From contig NZ_AP022587.1 in assembly GCF_010731715.1 (NCBI RefSeq), positions 2,728,001 to 2,792,000 of the forward strand: 64,000 bases of DNA. The letters run 5' to 3'. Both the position numbers and the translations under genes were made by a program. The notes below the pieces were generated by a model, which was not told the origin of the DNA, made no database searches, and saw only the letters and a program-made list of their open reading frames with translations. Source of the DNA: Mycobacterium stomatepiae (GTDB taxonomy: Bacteria; Actinomycetota; Actinomycetes; Mycobacteriales; Mycobacteriaceae). Within the stretch, counting starts at the first letter, position 1; each line of letters begins with the position of its first letter. Shown here piece by piece: positions 23,177 to 32,326 of this stretch.

Positions 23177-24949
23177 ATGAGCCAGTGCGTCATCGTCAGC
23201 GGCGACGATGCACTGGCGTCGACGATCGTCGAGGAGTTGAAAAGAGCGGGCGCGAGCGTTGCCAGACTCCTCGACGCTGAACTCGCCGGCGCCCGCGTCA
23301 AGACCGAACTGAACCGTGCCGGCGTCGCCCACGCGGCGGCGGTGGTGTGCGCGGGTGACGACGATGCGACCAACCTCGAGATCGCCCTGTTGGCGCGAAA
23401 AGCCAATCCCGACATCCGCATCGTGGCACGGGTAGCCAACGACGTGCTGCGTGAGGCGGTTGCCGTCGATGAAGGGCCCAGCGCGATACTCGGTGTGGCC
23501 GACCTCGCGGCGCCCGCGGTGGTTGAGGCATGCCTGGCACGTACCACGCACCCGTTCGAGGCCGCCGGTATTCACTTCGTCGTCTTCGGCGCCGAGGTGC
23601 CCTACGACGCGACGCTGCGCGAAATCCACGGCGACTTGGCGCCGGTTGCGATAGTCAAGGGCGAGAACACCTTCAATCCCGGCGAGGTCGTGGTATGCCC
23701 CGGGCGTGACCTGCGCGTCAACGCCGGTGACTGGACGGTGATGATCGGCACCACGGCGGAATTGGCGGCCTGCGGCGTCAAGGCCCCGAGCCAGGAGCGC
23801 ACGCGGTCACGCCAGTCCCGGCTGCGGCGCCTGCTCGTCGCGGCGCGCGCGCTGGCCAGCGATGTCAACCCCGCGTTCTACCCTATGATCGTCGCGCTGG
23901 GCGTACTGATCATCGGCTCAACGATGTTGTTGCACTTCTCTTACACCCACCCGGGGATGTCGTGGGTCGATGCGTTCTACTTCACCAACGAAACGATCAC
24001 TACGACCGGCTACGGCGACTTCAGTTTCGCAAGTCAGCCCACGTGGCTGCGGATCTATGCCGCCGTGTTGATGTTGGGCGGCGTGACCACCACCGCGCTG
24101 CTGGTCGCCTTTGTCGCGGATGTGATGTTGTCCCGACGGTTCGTGTGGTCGTCCGGACGCCCGCGGGCACGACACCTGCGCAATCACGTCATCGTCGTCG
24201 GGCTCAGCGCGCTCGGTATCCGGGTCGTCACCGACCTGACAACGGACGGTTACGACGTCGCGGTTATCGAGCGCGACCAGAACAATCCGTTCCTTTCGAG
24301 CGCGGCCGAGCTCGACGTGCCAGTTATCTTCGGGGACGCGACGTTACGTCAGACGCTGGAAGCGGCTCGGGTCGATACCGCCCGCGCGGTGGCGGTGCTG
24401 ACCCGTGACGACATGGTCAACATCGAGAGTGGGATCGTGCTGCGCGAGATGCTGACGTCTCAGCCGGTGCCGGGCGGAAATCGGTGGGGTGAGGTTCCGC
24501 TGGTGCTGCGAGTCTACGACCATGACCTCGGATCCGCGGTGGCGCAACGGTTCGGTTTCGAAAACGTGCGTTCGACCGTGGAACTGGCCGCACCGTGGTT
24601 CATCGGCGCCGCCATGGGACTGCAAGTGCTGGGCACGTTTTCGGTCGGAAGCCGATCGTTCATGGTCGGCGGAATGCACGTCCAGGCAGGCAGCGAGCTC
24701 GACGGCCTGCAGATGTTCGAGGTGTCGACACAGACCCGGGTCATCGCGATCACCCGGGAGGACGCCCCGGTTCAGCTACACCCGCGCCGCGACGCCCGAC
24801 TAAGCGCCGGCGACACCGTCTATCTCGTCGGCCCGTACCGAGAGCTACTGGCCACACTGCACAAGGGGCAGCCGTCAAGAACCGGCGGCGATCTGCCCGA
24901 AGATCAACGCCCGGACGAAGGCTACGAGGTCAAGCGCCAATCCGCATAG
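23177..24949 (+). CDS. Potassium channel/transport protein with two RCK regions flanking a 2-TM pore
   Basis: A 590-residue protein in three parts. Residues 1-195 form an N-terminal RCK (TrkA-N plus TrkA-C) region with NAD-type folds and LRVNAGDWTVMIG at its end. Residues ~235-316 hold two helices around a pore loop with a textbook K+ selectivity filter, TTTGYGD at 275-281. Residues ~335-570 are a second RCK region (HVIVVGLSALGIRVV, then LSAGDTVYLVGP). RCK domains bind nucleotides or ions and gate K+ flux. ATG 23177 is preceded by AAGGAG. It is divergent from two KimA-like importers, which points to a K+ homeostasis locus. Confidence 0.87.
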   Translation: MSQCVIVSGDDALASTIVEELKRAGASVARLLDAELAGARVKTELNRAGVAHAAAVVCAGDDDATNLEIALLARKANPDIRIVARVANDVLREAVAVDEGPSAILGVADLAAPAVVEACLARTTHPFEAAGIHFVVFGAEVPYDATLREIHGDLAPVAIVKGENTFNPGEVVVCPGRDLRVNAGDWTVMIGTTAELAACGVKAPSQERTRSRQSRLRRLLVAARALASDVNPAFYPMIVALGVLIIGSTMLLHFSYTHPGMSWVDAFYFTNETITTTGYGDFSFASQPTWLRIYAAVLMLGGVTTTALLVAFVADVMLSRRFVWSSGRPRARHLRNHVIVVGLSALGIRVVTDLTTDGYDVAVIERDQNNPFLSSAAELDVPVIFGDATLRQTLEAARVDTARAVAVLTRDDMVNIESGIVLREMLTSQPVPGGNRWGEVPLVLRVYDHDLGSAVAQRFGFENVRSTVELAAPWFIGAAMGLQVLGTFSVGSRSFMVGGMHVQAGSELDGLQMFEVSTQTRVIAITREDAPVQLHPRRDARLSAGDTVYLVGPYRELLATLHKGQPSRTGGDLPEDQRPDEGYEVKRQSA

Positions 24950-24958
24950 GCGCGGAGT

Positions 24959-24984
24959 CCTTCGATTTCGGGGGAAGTCGAAGG
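24959..24984 (+). terminator. Hairpin after the K+ channel gene
   Basis: CCTTCGATTTC, a GGGG loop, then GAAGTCGAAGG form an 11-bp stem with one G-U pair, 10 bases after the channel stop. No run of U follows, which is usual for mycobacterial terminators. It could also stabilise the mRNA end. Confidence 0.55.
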
Positions 24985-25105
24985 GTCATTTGGCGACGCG
25001 ATTGCGCAATGCCCGGAATCAGTGAGGGGGACGATCATTGCATTGCACGGCATTTCAGCTAACGATGACGGCGCCCTCCCCCCATTCGAATAGGCGTGGC
25101 GCCTA

Positions 25106-26446
25106 ATGGAGTTCGAGACACTTCCGCCGGAAGTCAATTCCGGCCTCATGTATGCCGGGCCTGGATCTGGACCGATGCTCGCCGCCGCCGCGGCCTGGGA
25201 AACGCTGGCGGCAGAACTGCATTCGACGGCGAACTCCTATGAATCGGTGGTCTCCGGACTCACCGCGGGTCCGTGGCTGGGGCCTTCATCGGTATCGATG
25301 ACGGCCGCCGCATCGTCGTATGTAGCGTGGCTGAGCCGCACCGCCGCGCAGGCCGAGCAGACGGCCAGCCAGGCCAGGGCGGTCGCCGCCGCCTACGAGG
25401 CGGCGTTCGCCGCGACGGTCCCGCCGCCGGTGGTCGCGGCCAACCGCACCCAGCTGATGTCGTTGGTTGCCACGAACGTGCTGGGGCAGAACACGGCGGC
25501 GATCGCGGTCACCGAGGCTCAATACGGCGAGATGTGGGCGCAGGATGCCGCCGCGATGTACGGCTATTCGGGCTCGGCGGCGACGGCCTCGCAGCTCACC
25601 CCGTTCAGCCCGGCGCAGCAGAACACCAATCAGGGCGGGTCGGCCAGCCAGGCGGATGTGGTCAGCCAAGCCAGCCGCCTGGCGGCCGGGAACGCGCAGA
25701 GCACGGTCTCGAGTGTTTCGGACCCGGCGTCCTCGGTGTCGGACGTGCTGGGCAGCGCGACGAATGCACTCGGTTTGTCGACGCCGAGGGACGCCCTGGA
25801 TCTAGGTGCCGACGCGATCGCCTACGGAATCGACGCCCCACTGGCACCGCTGGGCGCGATCTCCCTGCCCATCGACCTCGTCGGCGCTCAGACCGGTTTA
25901 CACACCGACGACATCGTTTCCGGGTGGGATGCGAACGGGGTCCCATCGGCGGCCGTGTCGGAGACCGTGCCATCGTCGGCGCCGGCCGCTGACTTCATGT
26001 CGACGAGGGCGGTCGCGGGATTGGGCCAGGCCAATACGATCGGGTCGCTGTCGGTGCCACCCACCTGGGCCGCGGCGACGCCGTCGGTGCGCCCGATCGC
26101 CCTGGCATTGCCGGCCGCGCCGGCCGGCCTCGCACCACAGGCAATGGCACCCAGCTTGGAAGGCTCGTTCGGCGAGATGGCGCTGGCCGGTACGGCCGGA
26201 CGTGCCATCCGTGAGGGCTTTGGGGCTAAAGGCCGTGAGCTGCGGGGCAAGGACCCGATTGGCGTCCGGCCAGTCAGCGCCGCGGCACCCAAGGTTGGGG
26301 ATGCAGACGCGGTCGCCGAGGGCGAGCCGCGCACCGTGGTGACGGGGATCGCAGCCGAAATCCGTGAGTTCGCCCGGCTGCGCGACGAAGGTCTGCTGAC
26401 CGACCAACAATTCAACGAGCAGCGAAATCGCCTGCTCGGCCTGTGA
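25106..26446 (+). CDS. PPE family protein, SVP subgroup, with C-terminal SHOCT domain
   Basis: A 446-residue PPE protein, expected to be exported by a type VII (ESX) system. The N-terminal ~170 residues carry [18 protein letters not shown] and the WxG turn GPWLGPSSV. The middle is low-complexity. The SVP signature GSLSVPPTW lies near residue 315. The last ~32 residues ([18 protein letters not shown] to NRLLGL) match the SHOCT helix-turn-helix, a short C-terminal interaction module not typical of PPE proteins. No PE partner lies beside it, so it must pair in trans or be secreted alone. The start ATG 25106 is supported by the conserved N-terminus. Confidence 0.88.
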   Translation: MEFETLPPEVNSGLMYAGPGSGPMLAAAAAWETLAAELHSTANSYESVVSGLTAGPWLGPSSVSMTAAASSYVAWLSRTAAQAEQTASQARAVAAAYEAAFAATVPPPVVAANRTQLMSLVATNVLGQNTAAIAVTEAQYGEMWAQDAAAMYGYSGSAATASQLTPFSPAQQNTNQGGSASQADVVSQASRLAAGNAQSTVSSVSDPASSVSDVLGSATNALGLSTPRDALDLGADAIAYGIDAPLAPLGAISLPIDLVGAQTGLHTDDIVSGWDANGVPSAAVSETVPSSAPAADFMSTRAVAGLGQANTIGSLSVPPTWAAATPSVRPIALALPAAPAGLAPQAMAPSLEGSFGEMALAGTAGRAIREGFGAKGRELRGKDPIGVRPVSAAAPKVGDADAVAEGEPRTVVTGIAAEIREFARLRDEGLLTDQQFNEQRNRLLGL

Positions 26447-26567
26447 TGTGAATGCGGTGCCGACCGGCGACATCCAGCAATGGAATTGAATCTTAACGTT
26501 GCGCTAGCGGGGCGAATCGCACCGTTCTCGCAGCTAAAGATGCTGTCCCGCAGGGTATCTTGAGCTC

Positions 26568-27884
26568 GTGCCGACGGCCGCAGAGCACGCCTCCGCGGTA
26601 CAGGAGTATCCAGCCGCACCGGCCGCCGGCGCCTCGCGTTGGAAGCCAATTGTGCTGCTCGCTTTGGCGGTTGGGCTGCAAAGCGCCGATGCCGGCACCG
26701 TCGGCGCACTGGTTGTCCCGCTCAGACAGTCATTGCACATCAACAACATTCAGGTCGGGTTGCTGGTTACCGTATCGACCGGCGTGGGCGCTCTCGCCAC
26801 GGTATTGGCCGGGCCGCTCGCCGATCGCACCGTGCGGGTTCGCCTCCTGTGGATAGCACTGCTGGTGTGTTCGGTAGCGATGGCGTTGAGCGCGGCCAGC
26901 CCCAACTACGGCTGGCTGCTGGCGTGCCGAGTGGCCCTTGGCGCCGGCATCGCGGTCTCCGGCCCCGTAGTGGCCTCGCTGGTCGGTGACTATTTCCGGC
27001 CCGCCGAGCGCGGCCGTGTCTACGGGCTCGTCCTCGCCGGCGAAGGGACCTGCACTGCGATTGGGCTGCTGGTCGCGGGCGAACTCGGCGCGGTCGGGTG
27101 GCGGTTAGGCTTCGGCTGGCTGGCCGTGATGGGTCTGATTCTCAGCGTCGCGGTGGCGACGTTGCTTCGCGAACCGCTGCGGGGCGGCCGCCGCCCCCGC
27201 ACCGACAAGACAGCGGATTCTCGGCGCCGCTCGATCTGGCGGGAACTGCGGTGGGTGCTCTCGATCCGCACCAATGTCGTTCTGATAGCGGCATCTTCGT
27301 TCGGCTACTTCTTCTCCGCCGGGTTGAGCACCTTCGGGGTTGCGCTGCTGTGCGGCCGGTTCCAGATCGGTCAGTCGGTGGCGACCATGCTGATCGCCGT
27401 CCTCGGGGTCGGTGCGCTGACCGGCGTGCTCACCACCGGACGCATCGCTGACTGGCTGACGGACCGAGGTTACATCAACGCACGAATCACGTTGGGCGGA
27501 ACGGCGTTTCTCGCTGCGGCCGCGTTGATTCTTCCCACGCTGCTCGCCGACAATCTTTTGCTGGCACTGACATTCGCGTTCCTCGCGGGGACCGCAATGG
27601 GCGGGGTGAACCCACCGCTCAACGCGGCGAGGCTGGACATCGTGCATTCGCGACTGTGGGGTACGGCGGAGGCGGTGCGCAGCACCCTGGTGTCGATATC
27701 GACGGGGCTGGCGCCGCTGGCATTCGGCGCGGTATCCACGGCGTTGGGCGGCACATCACGCTCGTTGGGCGACACCTTCCTGATCATGCTGGTCATGCCA
27801 GTCGTCGCAGCCGGGCTGTTGCTGTGCCTTGCCCGCCGCAGCTATCCGCGCGATGTCGCGACGGCATGGCTTCCGAGGTCCTGA
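26568..27884 (+). CDS. MFS transporter
   Basis: A 438-residue major facilitator family protein with 12 hydrophobic segments, a loop 2-3 motif GPLADRTVRVRLL, and VGDYFRPAERGRVYGL in the TM4-5 region, resembling metabolite or drug exporters. The start is GTG 26568. The substrate is unknown. It ends flush against the convergent PPOX gene: its last base is 27884 and the other gene's stop begins at 27885. It lies downstream of the PPE gene with a 121-bp gap, so it probably has its own promoter. Confidence 0.82.
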   Translation: MPTAAEHASAVQEYPAAPAAGASRWKPIVLLALAVGLQSADAGTVGALVVPLRQSLHINNIQVGLLVTVSTGVGALATVLAGPLADRTVRVRLLWIALLVCSVAMALSAASPNYGWLLACRVALGAGIAVSGPVVASLVGDYFRPAERGRVYGLVLAGEGTCTAIGLLVAGELGAVGWRLGFGWLAVMGLILSVAVATLLREPLRGGRRPRTDKTADSRRRSIWRELRWVLSIRTNVVLIAASSFGYFFSAGLSTFGVALLCGRFQIGQSVATMLIAVLGVGALTGVLTTGRIADWLTDRGYINARITLGGTAFLAAAALILPTLLADNLLLALTFAFLAGTAMGGVNPPLNAARLDIVHSRLWGTAEAVRSTLVSISTGLAPLAFGAVSTALGGTSRSLGDTFLIMLVMPVVAAGLLLCLARRSYPRDVATAWLPRS

Positions 27885-28301
27885 CTATCGAGCTGGTGCG
27901 GGCCCGAACTTGAACCGGCGGCCGGTGATCTCCATGCCGATCACCCGGACGAAGTGAGGCTTCACCGTCGCGGGCCACGGCATCAGCGGCGCTTCCTCGG
28001 CGTCGAGGATCTCGGCGGTCGCCGTCAGCAGATGCGCCCTGCCTTGGATGATCACGCTCCACCCCTCGACGTCGGTGTGGCCGTCGGTCTCGAAAGCGAT
28101 CTGGTCGCTCATGGCGGCTCGGTAAAGCTTGGTACCCGGGGCAGTTCGGAAGAGCAGCGTCCGGCGTTGGGTGACGAAGTTGACCGGAAAGATCTCGGCT
28201 CGGCCGTCCGTGACAACGACGAACCGGCCCAACGCCGCGCTCGATAGCAAGTCCCAGCACTCATCTTCGCTGAGCACGGTCACCGGATCGCCTGCAAGCA
28301 T
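27885..28301 (-). CDS. Pyridoxamine 5'-phosphate oxidase family protein
   Basis: A 138-residue split beta-barrel protein of the PPOX-like family. It shows LLSSAALGRFVVVTDGRAEIFPVNFV at the start, then FRTAPGTKLYRA and VEGWSVIIQGRA, the usual flavin-barrel pattern. Relatives in mycobacteria bind FMN, F420 or heme; which applies here cannot be told. The C-terminal GMEITGRRFKFGP is typical of the short actinobacterial members. The start is ATG 28301. It abuts the convergent MFS gene. Confidence 0.8.
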   Translation of the reverse strand: MLAGDPVTVLSEDECWDLLSSAALGRFVVVTDGRAEIFPVNFVTQRRTLLFRTAPGTKLYRAAMSDQIAFETDGHTDVEGWSVIIQGRAHLLTATAEILDAEEAPLMPWPATVKPHFVRVIGMEITGRRFKFGPAPAR

Positions 28302-28342
28302 GATTGAGCCTAACCCGATGGGGATCTGGCGTGGCTAGCTAG

Positions 28343-29698
28343 CTACTTCTCGTCGTCGTCTGGGTTGTGGAGGAGTTTGTTGGGGTGGTGGTAGGTGTTG
28401 GTGCGGGGTTGGCCTTTGTCGAGGTGGGGTGGGGGGATCCATTCGGTGGTGCCGTTGGGGTGTTTGCGGGTGGTCCAGCCGTGGGGTTGTAGGAGTCGGT
28501 GGTGGGTGCCGCAGGCCAGGGTGAGGTTGTCGATGTTGGTGGTGTGGCAGGTTGCGTAGTCGGTGATGTGGTGGATTTCGCAGTAGTAGCCGCCGACGGT
28601 GCAGCCGCGGTCTTTGGCGTACAGCACGATTCGTTGTCCGGGTGAGGCCAGGCGTTTGGTGTGATACAGCGCGACGGGTTGGCCCTGGTCGAAGATGGCG
28701 AGGTAGTGATGCGCGTGGCGGGCCAGGCGGATCACATCGGAGATGGGGAGCCGGGTTCCGCCGCCGGTGAGGCCGTGGCCGGCGGCGGCTTCGAGTTCGG
28801 TCAGGGTGGTCGAGACGATGATCGAGGCGGGCAGCCCATTGTGCTGACCCAACTCCCCGCTAGCGAGCACGGCACGGAGGGCGGCGTTGAGGCCGTCGTG
28901 ATGGCGCTGCGCCGCCGAGCGGGGTCGTGATCGATCGCGTCCTGGGACGGTGCGCCGTCGACGCAGGGGTGTGGTCGTCGGGTTGCATATGCCGGGGCGG
29001 CGAATTTGGCCAGCACGGCCTCCAGCGAGGCGCGGGCTTGGGGGGGTGAGCCAACCACTGAGGGCGGACATGCCGTCGGCTTGCTGGTTGCCCAGGGTCA
29101 CCCCGCGGCGATGTGCCCGGTCGTCGTCGGTGAAGTTGCCGTCCGGGTTCAGGCAATTCATCACGTGCTCGGCGAATCCGATCAGCTGGTCGGGGCGGTA
29201 TTGGGTGGCTAGGCGGGCGAGGTCGGCTTCGGCGGCGGTGCGGGTCTCGATGTCGATCCAGCCCGGCAGCTGATGGTAGAAGCGCCGAATCACCGCGACA
29301 TGCTCGCGACCCAGCTTTCCGGCCCTTTGCGCGGTGGCGGTGGCGGCCAACACCGGCGGCAACGGTTCACCGGTCAGGGCGCGTCGCTCCCCGAGGTCGG
29401 CGGCTTCGCGGACCCGGCGGCCGGCGTCGGCGCGGCTGATCAGGGTGGCGTCGGCGATCGCATGGGACAGTGTGCCGCCCAACTCCGCCGGGGTGGCGTC
29501 CTGGGCGAGCCCGTTGATCAGCGGGTGTTGGCCGGCGGATAGTTGTCGTTGTGCCTGCTCGTAGCGGCGCAGCATGGCCAGTCGCTCGGGGGTGCGTAGC
29601 ATCTGTTTGTCGAACCCGTTGATGGTCTCGATCGCGGCGGTCAGCACATCGAAGGCCGCCACCATGGCTTCCCCGTCGACGATCACACCCGTACTCAT
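28343..29698 (-). pseudogene. DUF222 / HNH endonuclease (13E12 repeat family), with scrambled middle
   Basis: Member of the multicopy mycobacterial 13E12 family: an N-terminal DUF222 region and a C-terminal HNH nuclease motif (CEIHHITDYATC, then LACGTHHRLL). The likely start is ATG 29698. The frame is nominally open, but between about 28900 and 29055 family sequence is spread over three frames: QARASLEAVLAKF, then GICNP, then PDDHTP, then CVDGAPSQDAIDHD, then back to RSAAQRHHDG. Each switch sits at a C/G run (for example seven G at 29040-29046). The protein product would carry about 50 wrong residues. Either a decaying gene or homopolymer sequencing error would explain it. Confidence 0.8.
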
Positions 29699-29789
29699 AC
29701 CGACCAAACTAGATCGACCCACCGACACAAAACCCCGCCCTGTGACCACAGAAACACAAGTGGCACAAGAGATTTTGCCGTGTCGGTGG

Positions 29790-31232
29790 TCAGAACTTCA
29801 GACCGGAGTACATGATCTGGTTGGGGTCGTACTTTTGCCGCACCGACGTCAGCTGCGACAGATTCGACCCGAAATAGCGCGATGCCGCGCTGTTGGGCTC
29901 CAGGTAATTGACATATCCGCCAACCGAAAACTGTTGTACCGCTTGGTGAGCTGAACTCAGCCACTGGGTCGCGGCGGCGACCTGGTTGGCAGCGGGCTCG
30001 ACGTACCACTGCAGCACCGCGGACTGCTTGCGCCACGGAAACGCCGAATCCCCCGGGGCCACATCGGCGACGGCTCCACCCAGCGGATCCACTAGCAGCG
30101 AAGCCTGTCCGCCCGATGCGGGCCATTGCCCAATCGCGGTGGCAATGGCATGGGCCGCAGCGGAATTCACCGTGGTGATGACGTCGGACCCGGCCACGAA
30201 GCCGCGCGGCGCCGAGGTCGAACTTCCACCGGCCAGATACGTCACGAGGTCCATCCGGTTCATCGTCTTGTTGGTCACCGAAGTTGGCTGCACACCGACC
30301 GCGGTCTTGATCGCATCGGTCATCCCGGCCGCACCGCCGGCAGGGCAGATCGCCAGGATGTGACAGTCGGGTTCAGCCGAGCCGACCGCGAGATCGACTC
30401 CGGCCCAGGCGTTTCGGTCCGCCCCGTCCAGCCAGTTCTGCCAGCCGATAAGCACCTGGACGGCCGACGACGGGGCGAATTCGAGCCGGACGACGTCGGT
30501 GTCGCCGGTCGGGAAGGTCGCGAACGTCATCGACGTCGTCACCCCGATATCGCCGCCGCCACCACCGCGGAGCGCCCAGAATAGGTCCGGATGGTCGTTG
30601 GCGGACGCGGTCACCACGTCACCGCCGGGAAGCACCACCGTGGCCGACTGCAGCGCGTCACAGGCCAGGCCCGCATGCCGGGAATCGGCTCCTATCCCGC
30701 CGCCGAGTGTCAACCCCGCAGCGCCGACCGTCGGGCAACTACCCGTCGGGACGCCGCGACCGGCGCCGGCGCAGGCCTGATGCACCGCCCACAGGTTCGT
30801 GGCCGGGGTGACCGTGACGTTGCCGCCGTCGAGGTGCGCCCCGCCCGGCAGCCCGCGCAGGTCGAGCACCATCGTGCCGTTGGCGCTCGATGCGCCGATG
30901 TAGGAATGACCACCGCCGCGCGGTGCGACCTTGAGCTTGTTCGCCGTCGCAAAGGCGACCGCCTTCTGGACGTCGGCCTGCGAGGAAACCGTGACCACCG
31001 CGGCCGGGCTGGAGTTGTTGTAGAACGAGTTGAATACCGCTTTGCTCGAAGCGAATTGGGCACCGCTGGCCGGCAACAGCACACTGCCGCCGATGGCCGA
31101 GGCCAAGCCATTCCAGCCGGCTACGGCGGCACCGGGATCGGCGGCAGCCCGCGTGGTCCCGAGCACCGCGCGCGTCGCCAACATCGAAACAGCGCCGCGA
31201 AGAAACGTCTGTCGTGAGATGCCACGATCCAT
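29790..31232 (-). CDS. Secreted FAD-linked oxidase of the BBE-like family, probable bicovalent flavin
   Basis: A 480-residue FAD-dependent oxidase. The FAD-binding region has RGGGHSYIG with His109 and GSCPTVGAAGLTLGGGIG with Cys166, the two residues that bind FAD covalently in glucooligosaccharide-oxidase-type enzymes. The C-terminus (VNYLEPNSAASRYFGSN) is the berberine-bridge motif. I chose ATG 31232 (MDRGISRQTFLRGAV), which gives an N-terminal export signal; it resembles a Tat signal but reads RQ instead of RR. The substrate is likely a sugar, alcohol or alkaloid-like compound, unknown here. It is divergent from the DUF732 gene. Confidence 0.85.
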   Translation of the reverse strand: MDRGISRQTFLRGAVSMLATRAVLGTTRAAADPGAAVAGWNGLASAIGGSVLLPASGAQFASSKAVFNSFYNNSSPAAVVTVSSQADVQKAVAFATANKLKVAPRGGGHSYIGASSANGTMVLDLRGLPGGAHLDGGNVTVTPATNLWAVHQACAGAGRGVPTGSCPTVGAAGLTLGGGIGADSRHAGLACDALQSATVVLPGGDVVTASANDHPDLFWALRGGGGGDIGVTTSMTFATFPTGDTDVVRLEFAPSSAVQVLIGWQNWLDGADRNAWAGVDLAVGSAEPDCHILAICPAGGAAGMTDAIKTAVGVQPTSVTNKTMNRMDLVTYLAGGSSTSAPRGFVAGSDVITTVNSAAAHAIATAIGQWPASGGQASLLVDPLGGAVADVAPGDSAFPWRKQSAVLQWYVEPAANQVAAATQWLSSAHQAVQQFSVGGYVNYLEPNSAASRYFGSNLSQLTSVRQKYDPNQIMYSGLKF

Positions 31233-31502
31233 GATGCGGATTCTCAACCATTTCTCACTCCAGCACACGGCGTCGCCGATCGTGTCGGATCACAGTGTGG
31301 CCTCGATTGGCCGGGACGCGATCCTCCTTCGCCCGTAACGCTTTCCGCGCACTAACCGATGTCTCAGAAGCATCGCGCTCATGAAACGCATAGTGTGCAA
31401 ACCTTGATATTCCCGTGCCGCAAACGTGACCGCCATAGATCAGTCTTCCTAGTGAGATTTGAGTGCCTTCAGAGCGCTCCGCGACAGATGGGGAAGCTGT
31501 CA

Positions 31503-32045
31503 ATGAAAGCAGTTGCTGCTGCACATGGTTGGGCCTGGACGTTTCGCCATCAGCCCTTCACTATTCGCTTGCTGACCGCGGTGGCCGGCCTGCTCGCTGT
31601 CGCCGCGGCGTTCGGGGCGCCACCGGCCGAGGCGGACGCCAACGCCGACGACAGCTTCATCGACGCGCTGAACCACGCCGGCGTCGACTTCGGCCAGCCC
31701 GGAAATGCGATGGCCGTGGGCGAATCCATCTGCCCGATGCTGGCCCAGCCCGGCGGCAGCTTCGCCGGGGCAGTGACAAGCGTCCGACGCCAAGGCATGT
31801 CGCCACAGATGGCGCAGATGTTCACCACGATCGCCATTCAGTCGTACTGCCCGCAGGCGATGGCGAACTTGGCCAGCGGCAACATGCCCAACATCCCCGG
31901 CGGCATGATGCCGGGGATGCCCAACATGCCGGGCGGCGCGATGCCGGGGATGCCGTACATGCCCGGCGGCGCGATGCCGGGGATGCCGAACATGCCCGGC
32001 GGCGCGATGCCCAACCTGCCGCAGATTACCGGTCCGGGGATCTAG
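31503..32045 (+). CDS. DUF732 secreted protein with Met/Pro/Gly repeat tail
   Basis: A 180-residue exported protein. ATG 31503 has GGGGAAG 7 bases upstream, and the next ~45 residues form a signal peptide ending near GAPPAEA. The DUF732 domain follows (DDSFIDALNHAGVDFG, then two cysteines in ESICPML and QSYCPQA, probably disulfide-bonded). The last ~50 residues are 11-residue repeats of the form GGAMPGMPxMP. DUF732 proteins are common, small and of unknown function; the M. tuberculosis neighbour of folD, Rv3354, is the positional match but is shorter. The stop overlaps DUF3017 as CTAG. Confidence 0.85.
   Translation: MKAVAAAHGWAWTFRHQPFTIRLLTAVAGLLAVAAAFGAPPAEADANADDSFIDALNHAGVDFGQPGNAMAVGESICPMLAQPGGSFAGAVTSVRRQGMSPQMAQMFTTIAIQSYCPQAMANLASGNMPNIPGGMMPGMPNMPGGAMPGMPYMPGGAMPGMPNMPGGAMPNLPQITGPGI
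31899..32030 (+). repeat. 33-bp tandem repeat in the DUF732 gene
   Basis: Four units of 33 bases (31899, 31932, 31965 and a diverged fourth at 31998) encode GGMMPGMPNMP, GGAMPGMPYMP, GGAMPGMPNMP and GGAMPNLPQIT. Units two and three are almost identical, so the copy number may vary between strains. The frame is kept because 33 is a multiple of three. Confidence 0.85.
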
Positions 32046-32326
32046 CCCGTACCAAGCGGATCGATGGTCCATGCGATATAGACCATCGCGGCCCCGACCG
32101 ACGCGGTCGTGATGAAGTCAATGCCCTTGCTGCGCACCACCAATAGGCCGGCACGATCATCGGATAGCACCAACCGCAGTATCGCGGCGACGCCGACGGC
32201 GATGCCGATCAGCAGCGAACCGCGACGCCAGAAGTTGGCGCCCACCAACGCGAAAGCCGTCACAAAGATCAGCCCGACCAGCAGGATCGGCCACTGAGCT
32301 TTGGCTGCGGTCTTCGCCGAACTCAT
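32042..32326 (-). CDS. DUF3017 membrane protein
   Basis: A 94-residue protein with three hydrophobic segments ([51 protein letters not shown]), matching the DUF3017 family that in mycobacteria always follows folD (Rv3355c). ATG 32326 overlaps the folD TGA as ATGA, so the two are translationally coupled. The function is unknown. Its stop overlaps the convergent DUF732 stop. Confidence 0.85.
   Translation of the reverse strand: MSSAKTAAKAQWPILLVGLIFVTAFALVGANFWRRGSLLIGIAVGVAAILRLVLSDDRAGLLVVRSKGIDFITTASVGAAMVYIAWTIDPLGTG

Noticed and set aside
25021..25105. A PE gene as partner of the PPE protein
   Set aside because: The 156-bp spacer before the PPE start has no frame long enough for a PE domain and no PE motif.
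29790..31232. A true twin-arginine signal on the FAD oxidase
   Set aside because: The motif reads SRQTFLRG; the second arginine is glutamine, so Tat export is uncertain and was not claimed.
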